Source of the DNA: Sinohyriopsis cumingii
Lineage: Eukaryota > Mollusca > Bivalvia > Unionida > Unionidae
Direction of reading: 5' to 3'
Length of the DNA: 64,000 nucleotides
Assembly: GCA_028554795.2 (NCBI GenBank)
Contig: CM068839.1
Span: forward strand, 16,171,220 to 16,235,219
In this document: piece after piece, positions 46,421 through 54,876 of the stretch
How the letters are laid out: each line of letters starts with the position of its first letter
Position numbering within the stretch: the stretch's first letter is position 1
Made by a program: the position numbers and the translations under genes
Notes under the pieces: model-generated
What the model was told of the DNA's origin: nothing
The model's input: only the letters and a program-made list of their open reading frames with translations
Databases searched by the model: none

Positions 46421-46442
46421 CGGACGTGAAGGAAAACATCCC
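46421..46442 (-). promoter_or_regulatory. Shared promoter box of gene 3
   Basis: GGGATGTTTTCCTTCACGTC then CGCGCTTTGACTTTAAG on the minus strand, same spacing to the start as genes 1 and 2. Confidence 0.8.
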
Positions 46443-46569
46443 TCTACGGTTTTCGAGCCGCAACGTTCAATGAGTGCCATGAGAGGGATAGTAAGAAGTC
46501 AAAGAGCATAAATCAACATTCTTATAGCCAAACAAACCACAAAGGCATTTTTTTCAAAACACAACATTT

Positions 46570-46575
46570 TTTATT
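46570..46575 (-). terminator. Poly(A) signal of the structural operon
   Basis: AATAAA on the minus strand about 235 nt after the last operon stop (46811). No histone-type stem-loop occurs here. Confidence 0.65.
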
Positions 46576-46810
46576 CAAAATCACTTAACATTAACCAACA
46601 ACTCTAACATTTTTTAACAATAATCCAACAATATAACATCAAACATTTTTTTCAAATGACAAACATTTTTTTCAATTTACACTCTACTTTAAACAGGGTT
46701 GGCAACGTTGTGAATGAAATTGTGATTTCCACTGTTGCAAGTCATTGAGTCATGGATGGACACTACGTTTCCTAGCTGAATACAACAAAATAAGCATACT
46801 AGTCACAAAA

Positions 46811-47293
46811 TCAACGATTTACTTTCTCATCGTTTCTAGAAAAATCATGATCAAAATAAGTCACTAAATGTTCTTTTGCTGATAATAAGTGATCAATTTC
46901 GATCTCGACTTTCTCTTTGAATTTGTCAAAGAGGGCTTTGATATAATGGATTTCTTGAGTCGTTAATGGAGGACAGAAATGTTCACGCAAGTCTTTATAC
47001 CACCAACGTAACACGTCTTTTTTAAACAGACTCCAAGCTTCGTCCAGATATTCGTTGAATTTTTCTTCTTGACTGATGTTTTGACATTCATAGTAATCAT
47101 GCTTCATCCATATCGTAACTGTGTCTGCCAGGTATGTAGCACAGTAGGAGACCAATTGCTGTTCTTGTTCTGGACATCTCGACTTGATCATGATGTCCTT
47201 TTCGTCTTTGTCTTGGCATTCTCCTTCCACGGTCTCCTCACATTTCATGTCTAAAGTTTCTCCACTAGGCAAAGAGGGATAACAGTCTTCCAT
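46811..47293 (-). CDS. Conserved element protein of unknown function, 160 residues
   Basis: ATG at 47293, six nt after the MCP stop, so probably co-transcribed with it. Acidic N-terminus (MEDCYPSLPSGETLDMKCEE) and a helical C-terminal two-thirds (NEYLDEAWSLFKKDVLRWWY). The C-terminus is preserved in the old element (24565-24635). No cysteine-protease motif is apparent. Position at the end of the capsid operon suggests a virion or assembly role, which is inference only. Confidence 0.7.
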   Translation of the reverse strand: MEDCYPSLPSGETLDMKCEETVEGECQDKDEKDIMIKSRCPEQEQQLVSYCATYLADTVTIWMKHDYYECQNISQEEKFNEYLDEAWSLFKKDVLRWWYKDLREHFCPPLTTQEIHYIKALFDKFKEKVEIEIDHLLSAKEHLVTYFDHDFSRNDEKVNR

Positions 47294-47298
47294 GGCTT

Positions 47299-48624
47299 CT
47301 AATAGTCTAGAATGACTTCTCTCAAACTGTTGATTTCTATGGTATTGTCGAATTCTGCATACAGGAGGACGTTCACTGTGTGATCTGGAGGTGGATTTGC
47401 AAACTGAAGTTCCACACGAACCTGGCCCACTTTTATAGGGTAGAAATGTCCCTCGTCGCTGCCTTGGTCTGGAGTGAAATCAAAACCCCACAAAGCATAG
47501 CCTCCTGCATAATCGTCGTACGAAATACCGTGACTGGTGTTGGTTCCTAACTGTCCCGTGGCTTCGTACAGGGACAAGTACGATCTCAAATAATTCTTTG
47601 CGACACCAAAGTTGGGCTAAAAGGGTCGGGTACACAAGGTCTTGCCGTCGCGACTGACTTCGATCTTGGACACATTGTAATGTTGAAACTCAAAAGGATT
47701 TTGATCGTGGGTTCCGTTGAAGGCTGAATTCCTGACGATACCAACAATCAAACGCTTGGGTAACTGTCCTTGGAACAGATGATCTTCAATCATAGATCGC
47801 TGTCCAGCGGGAATGGTGAACGTTTTCACTTCTACGCGTCGTATCGGATACTTGGCGGTCGTTCTGCTCAACGTCTGACTGACGTCATTTTCCACTTTAG
47901 GTAACACTTCCACACGACGCACGTAAAGTCGGGCTTCTTGAATGATAGTTTTGTATTCGTTGGCATGGGCCATCAAATGGAAAGCGGCACTGCGACGATT
48001 CAGTCTCAGACGGATATCCACCCCGTTCAGCAAATACTTTTCTTGTAACCACATGTCCAAATGCAAACGATCCATCAGTTCTAAACTTCGCCCTTGCAGA
48101 ATTTTCTTACGACGGTCGTTAAACCCCACATTGTGAGGATTGTCATCTTCTGTCAGGACTGTGTCGTTAAACGTGCCTACACCTGCCGTGTCAGGTTTCC
48201 ATACCACGCAAGCATCCAGATGAGTATTCTTGGCTTCTTTTCCGTACGTCAAGAGATTTTCCAAGTAGGCACGATATGGGTAAATATCCATGCTGCTGCT
48301 GACCAGTTTGTTATTCAAGTACAAGGCAACTTCGCTGAACAAGGAATGCATGAAATTGTTGACAGGAGCTACTCTAGCATCGCCTTCTGGAATGGTGTTG
48401 TCCGTTTTGATCACTTTCACATTCAAATACAGGTAACTGCTATTCAGATCGATGTAATCTTCGGGCTGTCCTTTGATTTCAAACTCGATGGGAGCGGAAT
48501 CCGTCAAAGAGGAGACGGGATGAAATTCCACCCATTGGGATTCTTGCATCGTCATCATGGTAGGGGGCATGGCAAAGAGATCCAGTTCCGACTTGGAACA
48601 AGCACAAGACTCTCGGTGCATCAT
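47299..48624 (-). pseudogene. MCP: Major capsid protein (double jelly-roll hexon), one in-frame TAG
   Basis: Polinton/adintovirus hexon-like capsid protein. The first part (48624-47617, 335 residues) includes QWVEFHPVSSLTDSAPIEFE, NNFMHSLFSEVALYLNNKLV and YPYRAYLENLLTYGKEAKNT, typical of this family. The frame meets TAG at 47617-47619 and then continues in the same frame for 105 codons (PNFGVAKNY, ..., GTNTSHGISYDDYAGGYALW) to 47299. The second part is the expected C-terminal barrel and shows no decay, so this is a single nonsense change. No ATG allows the tail to be made separately. Full length would be about 441 codons, usual for the family. Confidence 0.9.
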
Positions 48625-48637
48625 TTTGTTCTGTGTC

Positions 48638-49045
48638 TCAATAATCGAAAACGTCTAAGTCTCGAACGGTTCTTCTTTTCTTTGTCTTTCTCGCTTTAGA
48701 CGTGTGAAGTCTGGTGAAAGGGTGTTTTCTTCGTCGTCTCTTTCTGCCTTGTCCTTGCTGAATGCTTGACTCGGTAGCGTGCAGGGCATTTATAGGTGTT
48801 TCGCGTCGGTCCAAAAGGTCTTTGCCCGTTTGCAGCAAAACATTTTTGCCTGCCCTCATGAAGGCTTCTTTAGGGTTTTGTTTGTCGATGATGACATTTT
48901 GGAGAAATTCTTTGCCTTGCGTCAGTGCCGCATCTTTCAAGGCGTGCAATCCGCGTGTCACCATCGGTTTCAACACCGGGGTCACCGAACGAAAGGCCGA
49001 TTTTAACATATCTCCTAAACCGTGTCCTCGCTGTCGAGCACCCAT
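48638..49045 (-). CDS. Basic pX/pVI-like virion protein, 135 residues
   Basis: Starts at ATG 49045: MGARQRGHGLGDMLKSAFRS, then VTPVLKPMVTRGLHALKDAA. This glycine-start, amphipathic segment followed by a strongly basic stretch (GQGRKRRRRKHPF, ARKTKKRRTVRD) is the common pattern of the protein next to the hexon in adintoviruses, compared with adenovirus core or membrane-lytic proteins. It ends 13 nt before the MCP start. Intact. The family comparison is from memory. Confidence 0.75.
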   Translation of the reverse strand: MGARQRGHGLGDMLKSAFRSVTPVLKPMVTRGLHALKDAALTQGKEFLQNVIIDKQNPKEAFMRAGKNVLLQTGKDLLDRRETPINALHATESSIQQGQGRKRRRRKHPFTRLHTSKARKTKKRRTVRDLDVFDY

Positions 49046-49103
49046 CGGTACACTGGATACATGACTTACGAGTCGTGAGAGAACCGTTTTCGAAAATGGA
49101 GTT

Positions 49104-49997
49104 TCACCGTGACTTTTCCTTTGGTGAATGAATATTTTGTCCCAAATCTCCTTTTATAGCAATGTTGACCGTGTCCAAATACGACTTGCTGGCAGGCAAA
49201 TAGTGAGGATGTACAAATTCGCGGTGAACGTGATAAGTGTTTCCACCTTCCTCGTCAGTGACCGTGGCAGAATCCACTTTGAAAGGAATGACACGCAGTA
49301 ACGGTGCGGAGGTGTGTCCCACCACATTGTACTCCACCACATCGGAGTATACAAACATCAAATTCAGTCCTTGGTTCAGTTCTACCGGGGCACGAAATAA
49401 CTTGCTAAAAGACTCGTTGTCGTAAACGATTGGTAATTCGTTTTTCTTGAGCATGGCCATTCTCATGTCCATGTCTCCGCCCAACATGTCAAACAATTCA
49501 GGACAAAATAAAATGGACAGGATTTTACTCCCGTCAAATTTCATCAAGAAACGACGAGCTGCTTTGTGGTATTCCATGGTGACACTTTTTTTGACTCTCT
49601 CCAAAGCTTTCAGAAACACGACATTAAATCTGGAGGTTATGGTGCTGACCAAATGTTGACCACTAAAATAATAGCCTGGAGGAATGAACAAGTGATAGGT
49701 GGCGTACTTTTGATTCTTTGTGCCAGGGGTTTTCTTGTCATATTTGCCATAGGTATCCAAGTACTGTTGCAATTGTTCGTCATGCACTTCTACATCAAAA
49801 AAATTTTGATTGGGAAGGACATTGAGGACTTGGGTCGGGTGAATGATTTCTACTAAAGCCACTTCCCAATGGGCTTCGTGATCTAAGGGGATAGTCTGAG
49901 GTAATTTGGCCGTGTAACAGCACAACGTGTTCTTGGGAAACACCTCCATGGAACTGTCACTGGGTAAGGTTAAGTAAAATTGGTTTTGGTGACTCAT
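49104..49997 (-). CDS. Minor capsid (penton-like, single jelly-roll) protein, 297 residues
   Basis: ATG at 49997. MSHQNQFYLTLPSDSSMEVF, PKNTLCCYTAKLPQTIPLDH and HWEVALVEIIHPTQ form the characteristic N-terminus of Polinton/adintovirus penton proteins, which occupy capsid vertices. NLMFVYSDVVEYNVVGHTSA and LLRVIPF are conserved strands of the C-terminal half. It lies between the membrane-protein gene and the pX-like gene, in usual order. The frame is intact with no membrane span. Confidence 0.88.
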   Translation of the reverse strand: MSHQNQFYLTLPSDSSMEVFPKNTLCCYTAKLPQTIPLDHEAHWEVALVEIIHPTQVLNVLPNQNFFDVEVHDEQLQQYLDTYGKYDKKTPGTKNQKYATYHLFIPPGYYFSGQHLVSTITSRFNVVFLKALERVKKSVTMEYHKAARRFLMKFDGSKILSILFCPELFDMLGGDMDMRMAMLKKNELPIVYDNESFSKLFRAPVELNQGLNLMFVYSDVVEYNVVGHTSAPLLRVIPFKVDSATVTDEEGGNTYHVHREFVHPHYLPASKSYLDTVNIAIKGDLGQNIHSPKEKSR

Positions 49998-50056
49998 AAT
50001 TCCAGAGTTCTGTGGCTGTCCGAGGGGTTACTGGACGTCAGAGGCGTGTCCCCGCA

Positions 50057-50410
50057 CTAAATGGGGTTCTGGTTGTGGTTGTTGTTTGAGTGGTGACTTG
50101 CACTGGGACTGGACACAAGGTTCCCGTGGTTCCCGTTCGAAGAGAATTTCAGGGAGGGATTAGGAAGCAGGTAACCAATGCAACTGCTCAATAAAATGGT
50201 CCACAATTGTTTGTCTCCTTGTTGCAAACTCAAATTGGGGATGGCTGCACCGTTGACACAATACACCACGAAGATTTGGCAGAAAAAGACGATTTGCGTT
50301 TTAGGCACTCGTTCTCCGCACCACACCCACAAGGGTTGTTTTTGTAAATCTTGCAGAGAAGAACTGGGTGAAGGAGTGGTCGACGTAGCTGCGTCTGTGT
50401 GAAAGGGCAT
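50057..50410 (-). CDS. Conserved two-span membrane protein, 117 residues
   Basis: ATG at 50410 (MPFHTDAATSTTPSPSSSLQ); the GTG nine bases upstream is not needed. It has the motif QKQPLWVWCGERVPKTQIVF leading into a first hydrophobic span (IVFFCQIFVVYCVNGAAI), then LWTILLSSCIGYLLPNPSL as a second. I recognise this as a common Polinton ORF adjacent to integrase and penton. The C-terminus is asparagine-rich low complexity. It begins five nt after the integrase stop. Role unknown; membrane location inferred. Confidence 0.75.
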   Translation of the reverse strand: MPFHTDAATSTTPSPSSSLQDLQKQPLWVWCGERVPKTQIVFFCQIFVVYCVNGAAIPNLSLQQGDKQLWTILLSSCIGYLLPNPSLKFSSNGNHGNLVSSPSASHHSNNNHNQNPI

Positions 50411-50415
50411 GATGG

Positions 50416-51525
50416 TCACTTCTTTTTATAGTCGATGACTTGCGAAGCGCCGATCCAAGAATCAAAACTGGGTGGATATCCTTTCCAACGTACTTTGACT
50501 TCTTTGACACGTCGTTTGCATACTTTACGGGTTCTGCGTTCGAGAATGCGTTCGATGTCGTACACGTCGTCTTCTTTTTTGGTGACACGTTGTAACTCGG
50601 GCAAATAAAACGTTCCTTTGAGCACTTCTCCGTTCATGTCTTCCAATTTATAGACGGCAGGATCACGGCCATGCACTCGTCCAGTGACACGAAACAATTC
50701 GGTCGTCCAGTTAGGTAAGTAACCTTTGTCGAAAGTGCGTTTGGTTTTGCCAATGCGCACCCAATCTCCTACGGTCAACTCTCCACTTTTCTTGGGGACA
50801 GCCCTCGTCGGGGACGTACCAAACAGGCGCTCAAACACCAACACTTCGTTGTCGGGAGTCACTTCTTGCGGGGCACGTCCGATGCTCCGATGGTAAGATT
50901 GGTTGTACGCTTGCACCAGGTGCGGTAAGATGTCGATGTACTTCAGAGTGTGGTGATGCGTAAAATATTTCCACATGCGTTCTTTCAAAGTGCGTTGAAA
51001 ACGTTCCACGATGCTGGCTTTGGTTTCGGGATTCTCGGTGGTAAAAAAATGAATGTCAGGTTTCTTTAATTCTTTTTGGAAAGCTTGGTTCAGAAATTCG
51101 GTACCTTTGTCCGCTTGCCATCGAAGAGGGTGACGACCACTTTGTTTCAACACTCGTTGCAGGGCTCGCACTAACTCGCTGCTCGATTTGGAAGTCAAGG
51201 GCACGACCCAGGCAAATTTGGAAAAGACGTCGATGACACAAAACAAATATTTGTAGCCACGATTGTAGCTGGCCAAATGAGAGACATCGGCTAAATCGGC
51301 TTGCCATTGATGATCGATGCCTTCCACTCGGGTGCGACTTCTGGCAAACTTGCGTCGAATGGGTTTGTGTAAAGTGTAGGTAGCTTGTTCTTGTAACCAT
51401 CGTTGCACTTGAGGTAAACGGAGACTTTTCAATCGAGTTTTGGCAGCACGATACAATTTTTGAACTCCTGCGTAACCTGCAGGATGGGAGGGATCGTAGT
51501 AAATGCTGGCTAAGACTTTTTCCAT
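50416..51525 (-). CDS. INT: Retroviral-type integrase with chromodomain, 369 residues
   Basis: ATG at 51525 (MEKVLASIYYDPSHPAGYAG). The rve core shows the DDE triad: Asp in QWQADLADVSH, Asp in RWQADKGTEFLNQAF, Glu in ETKASIVERFQRTLKE; the D-to-E spacing fits about 35. Upstream RKFARSRTRVEGIDHQW is the usual linker. The C-terminus (VYDIERILERRTR, EVKVRWKGYPPSFDSW) is a chromodomain, as in many Polinton and gypsy integrases, where it can steer insertion to modified chromatin. It inserts the element with a 6-bp target duplication, which fits ACCATA. The frame is intact. Confidence 0.95.
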   Translation of the reverse strand: MEKVLASIYYDPSHPAGYAGVQKLYRAAKTRLKSLRLPQVQRWLQEQATYTLHKPIRRKFARSRTRVEGIDHQWQADLADVSHLASYNRGYKYLFCVIDVFSKFAWVVPLTSKSSSELVRALQRVLKQSGRHPLRWQADKGTEFLNQAFQKELKKPDIHFFTTENPETKASIVERFQRTLKERMWKYFTHHHTLKYIDILPHLVQAYNQSYHRSIGRAPQEVTPDNEVLVFERLFGTSPTRAVPKKSGELTVGDWVRIGKTKRTFDKGYLPNWTTELFRVTGRVHGRDPAVYKLEDMNGEVLKGTFYLPELQRVTKKEDDVYDIERILERRTRKVCKRRVKEVKVRWKGYPPSFDSWIGASQVIDYKKK

Positions 51526-51542
51526 TTTTTTGTGTTTGTGTG

Positions 51543-52280
51543 TTAATAAGACACCCACTCCTGGAGGATGCTACTCTTTTTCTCTTGGGGTACTTTCTTG
51601 GATTGCAATGCTTTGCGTGTGCGACCGGCAATAGGTGTTGAAGAGGAGGATGTCTGAGCGGGGGATATCGGTTCTTGTTTCACTTCTGTCTTCACTTCTG
51701 TCTTCACTTTCTTTTTCTCTTGTGATGAAGAAGGGGTGGCCATCATCTTTTTAATCCATCCAATTCTGGAGGTAGGTGGTGTTGTTAACTTGCGTACTTT
51801 TTCTGGTGGAGTTTGAAACCCTTCTTCTTCTTCTTCTTCTCCTTTTTCTGTCTTGGTCACTGGTACTGGTGGAACTGGTACTGGTACTGGTGATGGTGCT
51901 GGACTTTTCATCAAGGTCTTAAAATCTTTCAGAGTGGGTAGAGCTGTTTCGTCTAAAGCTTTCTGGTGAAAAAGTTGCAGTCGTTGCAAGAGTTGACCGT
52001 ACTTTTGCGATTTTTCTGTTTCGGACAAATCTTGGCGATCCATGAAGGACTGCAATTCGTGTTGCAACTGGGACATCTCGCTCAAATGGGGATTGGGAGG
52101 TAAATGCGGGGTGCGTTGTTCTTGCCACCGATGGTATTCCATCCATCGTTTGTAAGGCACTAAAGCTAGTTTTCGTCCTTCCATGGGGTTGTCAGGGGTC
52201 AATTCTGAGATCTTGGGACTTCCGAGGACCTTTTCATCTTGCTCCCACCAGTCTTCCCAACATGGTTCCCAAGACTCCAT
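51543..52280 (-). CDS. Conserved Polinton protein, 245 residues, acidic/proline-rich
   Basis: ATG at 52280 within the end of the next upstream gene (47-nt overlap). The segment MEGRKLALVPYKRWMEYHRW (residues 33-52) is of a type I recall from proteins near the integrase in Polintons. Then come a helical region (QLQHELQSFMDRQDLSETEK), proline/valine repeats, polyglutamate and lysine-rich stretches. It ends 17 nt before the integrase ATG. Low complexity in the second half; function unknown. Confidence 0.7.
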   Translation of the reverse strand: MESWEPCWEDWWEQDEKVLGSPKISELTPDNPMEGRKLALVPYKRWMEYHRWQEQRTPHLPPNPHLSEMSQLQHELQSFMDRQDLSETEKSQKYGQLLQRLQLFHQKALDETALPTLKDFKTLMKSPAPSPVPVPVPPVPVTKTEKGEEEEEEGFQTPPEKVRKLTTPPTSRIGWIKKMMATPSSSQEKKKVKTEVKTEVKQEPISPAQTSSSSTPIAGRTRKALQSKKVPQEKKSSILQEWVSY

Positions 52281-52638
52281 TCAGTAAGGGACCTAACAAG
52301 AGGGGTAAAATGCCTCCACGTTGGACCAACATCTTTTTCTTTTGACGAATGGGAATTTTCTTTTGAACCATTTGGCGAAGAACGTGACGATGTTTACCTA
52401 AGCATTGTTTCTGGTGTTTGGACAAAGGGATCGTGCCTTTCAAGACGTTCAAACAGCATTCGCACACGGTATCGATGACCTCTTTGGAGGCCGATTGAAT
52501 GAGTTTTTTTCGTAGGGGTGGAGAAGCTTTGGACAGGACAGATAACATGTCCCCATGTTTAACTAAATGAGGAGGCAGACCTTTTCTTTTCTTTCCTTGG
52601 GGCTGTTTAGCAGAGGGATGTTTTCTGGAGAGTGACAT
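52234..52638 (-). CDS. Conserved basic Polinton protein, 134 residues
   Basis: ATG at 52638. The core KKLIQSASKEVIDTVCECCL, NVLKGTIPLSKHQKQCLGKH and QKKKMLVQRGGILPLLLGPL is a pattern I have seen repeatedly in Polinton/adintovirus ORFs. The C-terminal 35 residues are hydrophobic and glycine-rich (LLLGPLLNGVLGTMLGRLVG), suggesting membrane contact or packing in the virion. Overlaps the following gene. Function unproven. Confidence 0.75.
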   Translation of the reverse strand: MSLSRKHPSAKQPQGKKRKGLPPHLVKHGDMLSVLSKASPPLRKKLIQSASKEVIDTVCECCLNVLKGTIPLSKHQKQCLGKHRHVLRQMVQKKIPIRQKKKMLVQRGGILPLLLGPLLNGVLGTMLGRLVGAR

Positions 52639-52693
52639 CTTTGAGTCTTCAGCACCAAAAACACTGATACCCCTACTTGGTCACAGACCTTTT

Positions 52694-53614
52694 TTATACT
52701 GGAACGCGTCGCCACTGATTGTCTTTACGTCGTATCAGTTTGAGGACAGGCATGACACGTCGTGGAGGGGTACGTAACGGACTAAATCGAGCCAGTTCTT
52801 GCTTGGACAAATCCAGTAAACTTTGTAACATGCCCGATCTTTCTTGGACTTTGATTTTGGGAGAAGGTACTTTGTGAGCAGCAGCCACTGCCACTAAATT
52901 GGAGGGTCCTGCCACTGGGGAAGTTCTTCTTGGGGTCATCAACGGAGATGTTCTTGGTGTGATCAACGTCTCCAAGTACTCTTCAGTTCTTGGTGTCATC
53001 AACGGAGAACTGGACGAACTTGAGGATGCCGAAGACGCAGTCACCGCCGTGGCAGGTCGTGGTTTGCGAGTGTAAAGTTGCGTCCTGGCCGAAGTGCCTC
53101 TCTTGCGACTAGTTTTCTTCTGTGGACTTTTCTTTTTCTGGGGGTTTCTTTTCTTTTTCCGGGGTGGCGTCTGGTAAGAGGAGGGTCCCGCCACTGGAGA
53201 AGTTCTCCTTGGGGACCTGGTCTTTTTCTTCTTCTTGGAGCTTCGTTTGACTTTTTTCTTGGGGAGAAGTTTGGGGGCATTAGGATCCCATCTTAAGAGA
53301 GAGCGAATGATGACCCCTCCTAGAGTACCGCTTCCTCCAGGTTTCAAAATGATTTGTTTTTTGGTTTGAGTGTCGATGCGGGGATCGGCCAGTTGGGTCA
53401 AAGCGACTTTGTTTCAATCAAAAAAGCGTTTGGTTTGATGAGGAATCTGAATGATTCCTTGGAGTAATTGACGTGCCGTCACCGTGAACCATCGTAAGAC
53501 TTCTTTGAGACTAGCTTCTAAGACACGAGCTCGTGTTTGTGGATTTTTTTCTCGACTGATGCCATACAAGGCACGAATCAATTTGACGGGAAGATGCGAC
53601 TGAAGGGACGTCAT
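52694..53614 (-). pseudogene. Basic virion-type protein, interrupted by in-frame TGA
   Basis: ATG at 53614 (MTSLQSHLPVKLIRALYGIS) to TGA at 53414-53416, then open in the same frame (NKVALTQLADPRIDTQTKKQ) to 52694. The downstream part has no ATG of its own near its start, so one nonsense codon splits a gene of about 306 codons. The second part is very basic (KKKVKRSSKKKKKTRSPRRT) with repeated SPVAGPS and PLMTPR motifs, like a DNA-condensing or phosphorylated virion protein. A TATAAAAA lies at about 53655-53664. Function inferred from composition only. Confidence 0.75.
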
Positions 53615-53683
53615 GTTCAAAATGTGTGTGAGACAGACGAAAAGGGTCTGATGTTTTTATAGATTTTTTTTTGTGGAGTGAAA

Positions 53684-54412
53684 TTAAGTCGAGGACGGAG
53701 ACGTGTACAGGACAGGCCCTCCGTCTTGGCACCAGTGGTGAAACAAGTGGGTACGAAATCGCAAATCCTCGGGGGTCGTAGGTTTCAAATCGACGAGTAA
53801 ATAGGCGTGTGGAGTTTGAGTGGCATCGTCGTACGCCTGAGTTAGCCAAGGTGTCCCTAACTGTTTGGCTAAGACTTGCACGTGCGATTTATCTCGAGGG
53901 CTTTTAAACAAGACCACGTAATGCGCATTGAGACTGATGGTGCGATGGGCTTTACTTTGTTGAAACAAATTTTGGGTGATGTAAACGACACTGGCATTAC
54001 GGTGATGCCCTTTGCGCGTGAACCACAGTTTAATTTCTTCTTCGTCTTCTCCTAACATGTCGTCGAAAATGACCAAATGGGTTTGACGGGAGTCAGAGAC
54101 GATGCCGTCGTCTTCTTTAGGAATGCCTTCCACAAACACGATGGAATCGCCTTGACTTTTTCGCAAGAGGCTGTACGCCGATTGCCACTCTTTGTAACAC
54201 CACACGATCCGTTGAGGTGGCCGATCGATCAAATGATGTTCATGTTCGATCAAACGTTTGACGAATTCGGTTTTGCCTGAACCGCTAGGTCCAGCAATGA
54301 GCATGTTAAAAGGATGGCGAAGATACAAAGAAACCCAACTGGCACGATCTAAGTGTTCGTCGATGACTTTGTCAGTGGAGGAAGAGGGAGCAGAGACAGT
54401 AGAGGTAGCCAT
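53684..54412 (-). CDS. ATP: Genome-packaging ATPase (FtsK/HerA, A32-like), 242 residues
   Basis: ATG at 54412. Walker A: MLIAGPSGSGKTEFVKRLIE (about residues 38-57). Walker B: THLVIFDDMLGEDEEEIKLW, followed by the sensor-like VVYITQNLFQQ. This family translocates viral DNA into preformed capsids. TATA (AGTATATAAACTC) at about 54460-54472, roughly 50 nt before the ATG. Frame intact; the old element has a broken homologue at 27335-27973. Confidence 0.95.
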   Translation of the reverse strand: MATSTVSAPSSSTDKVIDEHLDRASWVSLYLRHPFNMLIAGPSGSGKTEFVKRLIEHEHHLIDRPPQRIVWCYKEWQSAYSLLRKSQGDSIVFVEGIPKEDDGIVSDSRQTHLVIFDDMLGEDEEEIKLWFTRKGHHRNASVVYITQNLFQQSKAHRTISLNAHYVVLFKSPRDKSHVQVLAKQLGTPWLTQAYDDATQTPHAYLLVDLKPTTPEDLRFRTHLFHHWCQDGGPVLYTSPSST

Positions 54413-54459
54413 AGTGTCTGGAATGTCACTTGTGACACGAAAACAAACAAGACGAGAGT

Positions 54460-54472
54460 TTATATACTTTTT
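54460..54472 (-). promoter_or_regulatory. TATA box of the ATPase gene
   Basis: AGTATATAAACTC on the minus strand, about 50 nt before the ATG at 54412. Confidence 0.75.
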
Positions 54473-54483
54473 TTCAGAGCACG

Positions 54484-54489
54484 TTTATT
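54484..54489 (-). terminator. Poly(A) signal before the ATPase promoter
   Basis: AATAAA on the minus strand, 11 nt upstream of the ATPase TATA box; it would end transcripts coming from PolB and the small gene. Confidence 0.65.
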
Positions 54490-54589
54490 GAATGTTTCAA
54501 ACATGAATACGAAAGACAAAGAAATACATAAAAACCAAAGGCTTAAGTACAAGGATAAAAGGCACATGATAACCATCAACGTGGAATAA

Positions 54590-54775
54590 ACACAAGTGTC
54601 TGTACAGCATGTTTTGGGTAATGTTCTGACCAGTTCTATAGGGGGTAAGGTCACACAAGTGTCCTCCCGAAAGGGTCTTTCAGGCCTGTCCACGACATTC
54701 CTGTCCTGGGTGACGGGTTCTTCTGGCACCGTCACTAACACAGGTTGAAAAGTCGCAAGGCTCACAATCGCATTC
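54590..54775 (-). pseudogene. Orphan tail of a small gene left by deletion
   Basis: The stretch reading PVLVTVPEEPVTQDRNVVDR and DTCVTLPPIELVRTL matches the protein at 28154-28402, but its start and about 1.7 kb of neighbouring genes seen in the old element are missing. It now continues out of frame from the 54-residue gene. The homology break is close to AAAAGT at about 54750. Confidence 0.6.
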
Positions 54776-54844
54776 CAATTCAGAAGCCCCACACTTGAAT
54801 TGTGCCTGTCTAAACTTGTTTTGTGTTTCTCTGAAAGTATTCAT
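54680..54844 (-). CDS. Small cysteine-containing protein, 54 residues
   Basis: ATG at 54844: MNTFRETQNKFRQAQFKCGA, then ELECDCEPCDFSTC with five closely spaced cysteines. The first 25 residues match the old gene at 30220-30408; the remainder runs through the deletion junction, so the C-terminus is new. A TATATAAAAAG box lies at about 54902-54912. Confidence 0.55.
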   Translation of the reverse strand: MNTFRETQNKFRQAQFKCGASELECDCEPCDFSTCVSDGARRTRHPGQECRGQA

Positions 54845-54876
54845 CTTGTTCGCTCGGTCTTGGTAGTCACAATGAA

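Noticed and set aside
48094..48699. 201-codon plus-strand ORF opposite the capsid gene
   Set aside because: Shadow of the MCP reading frame; no protein character of its own.
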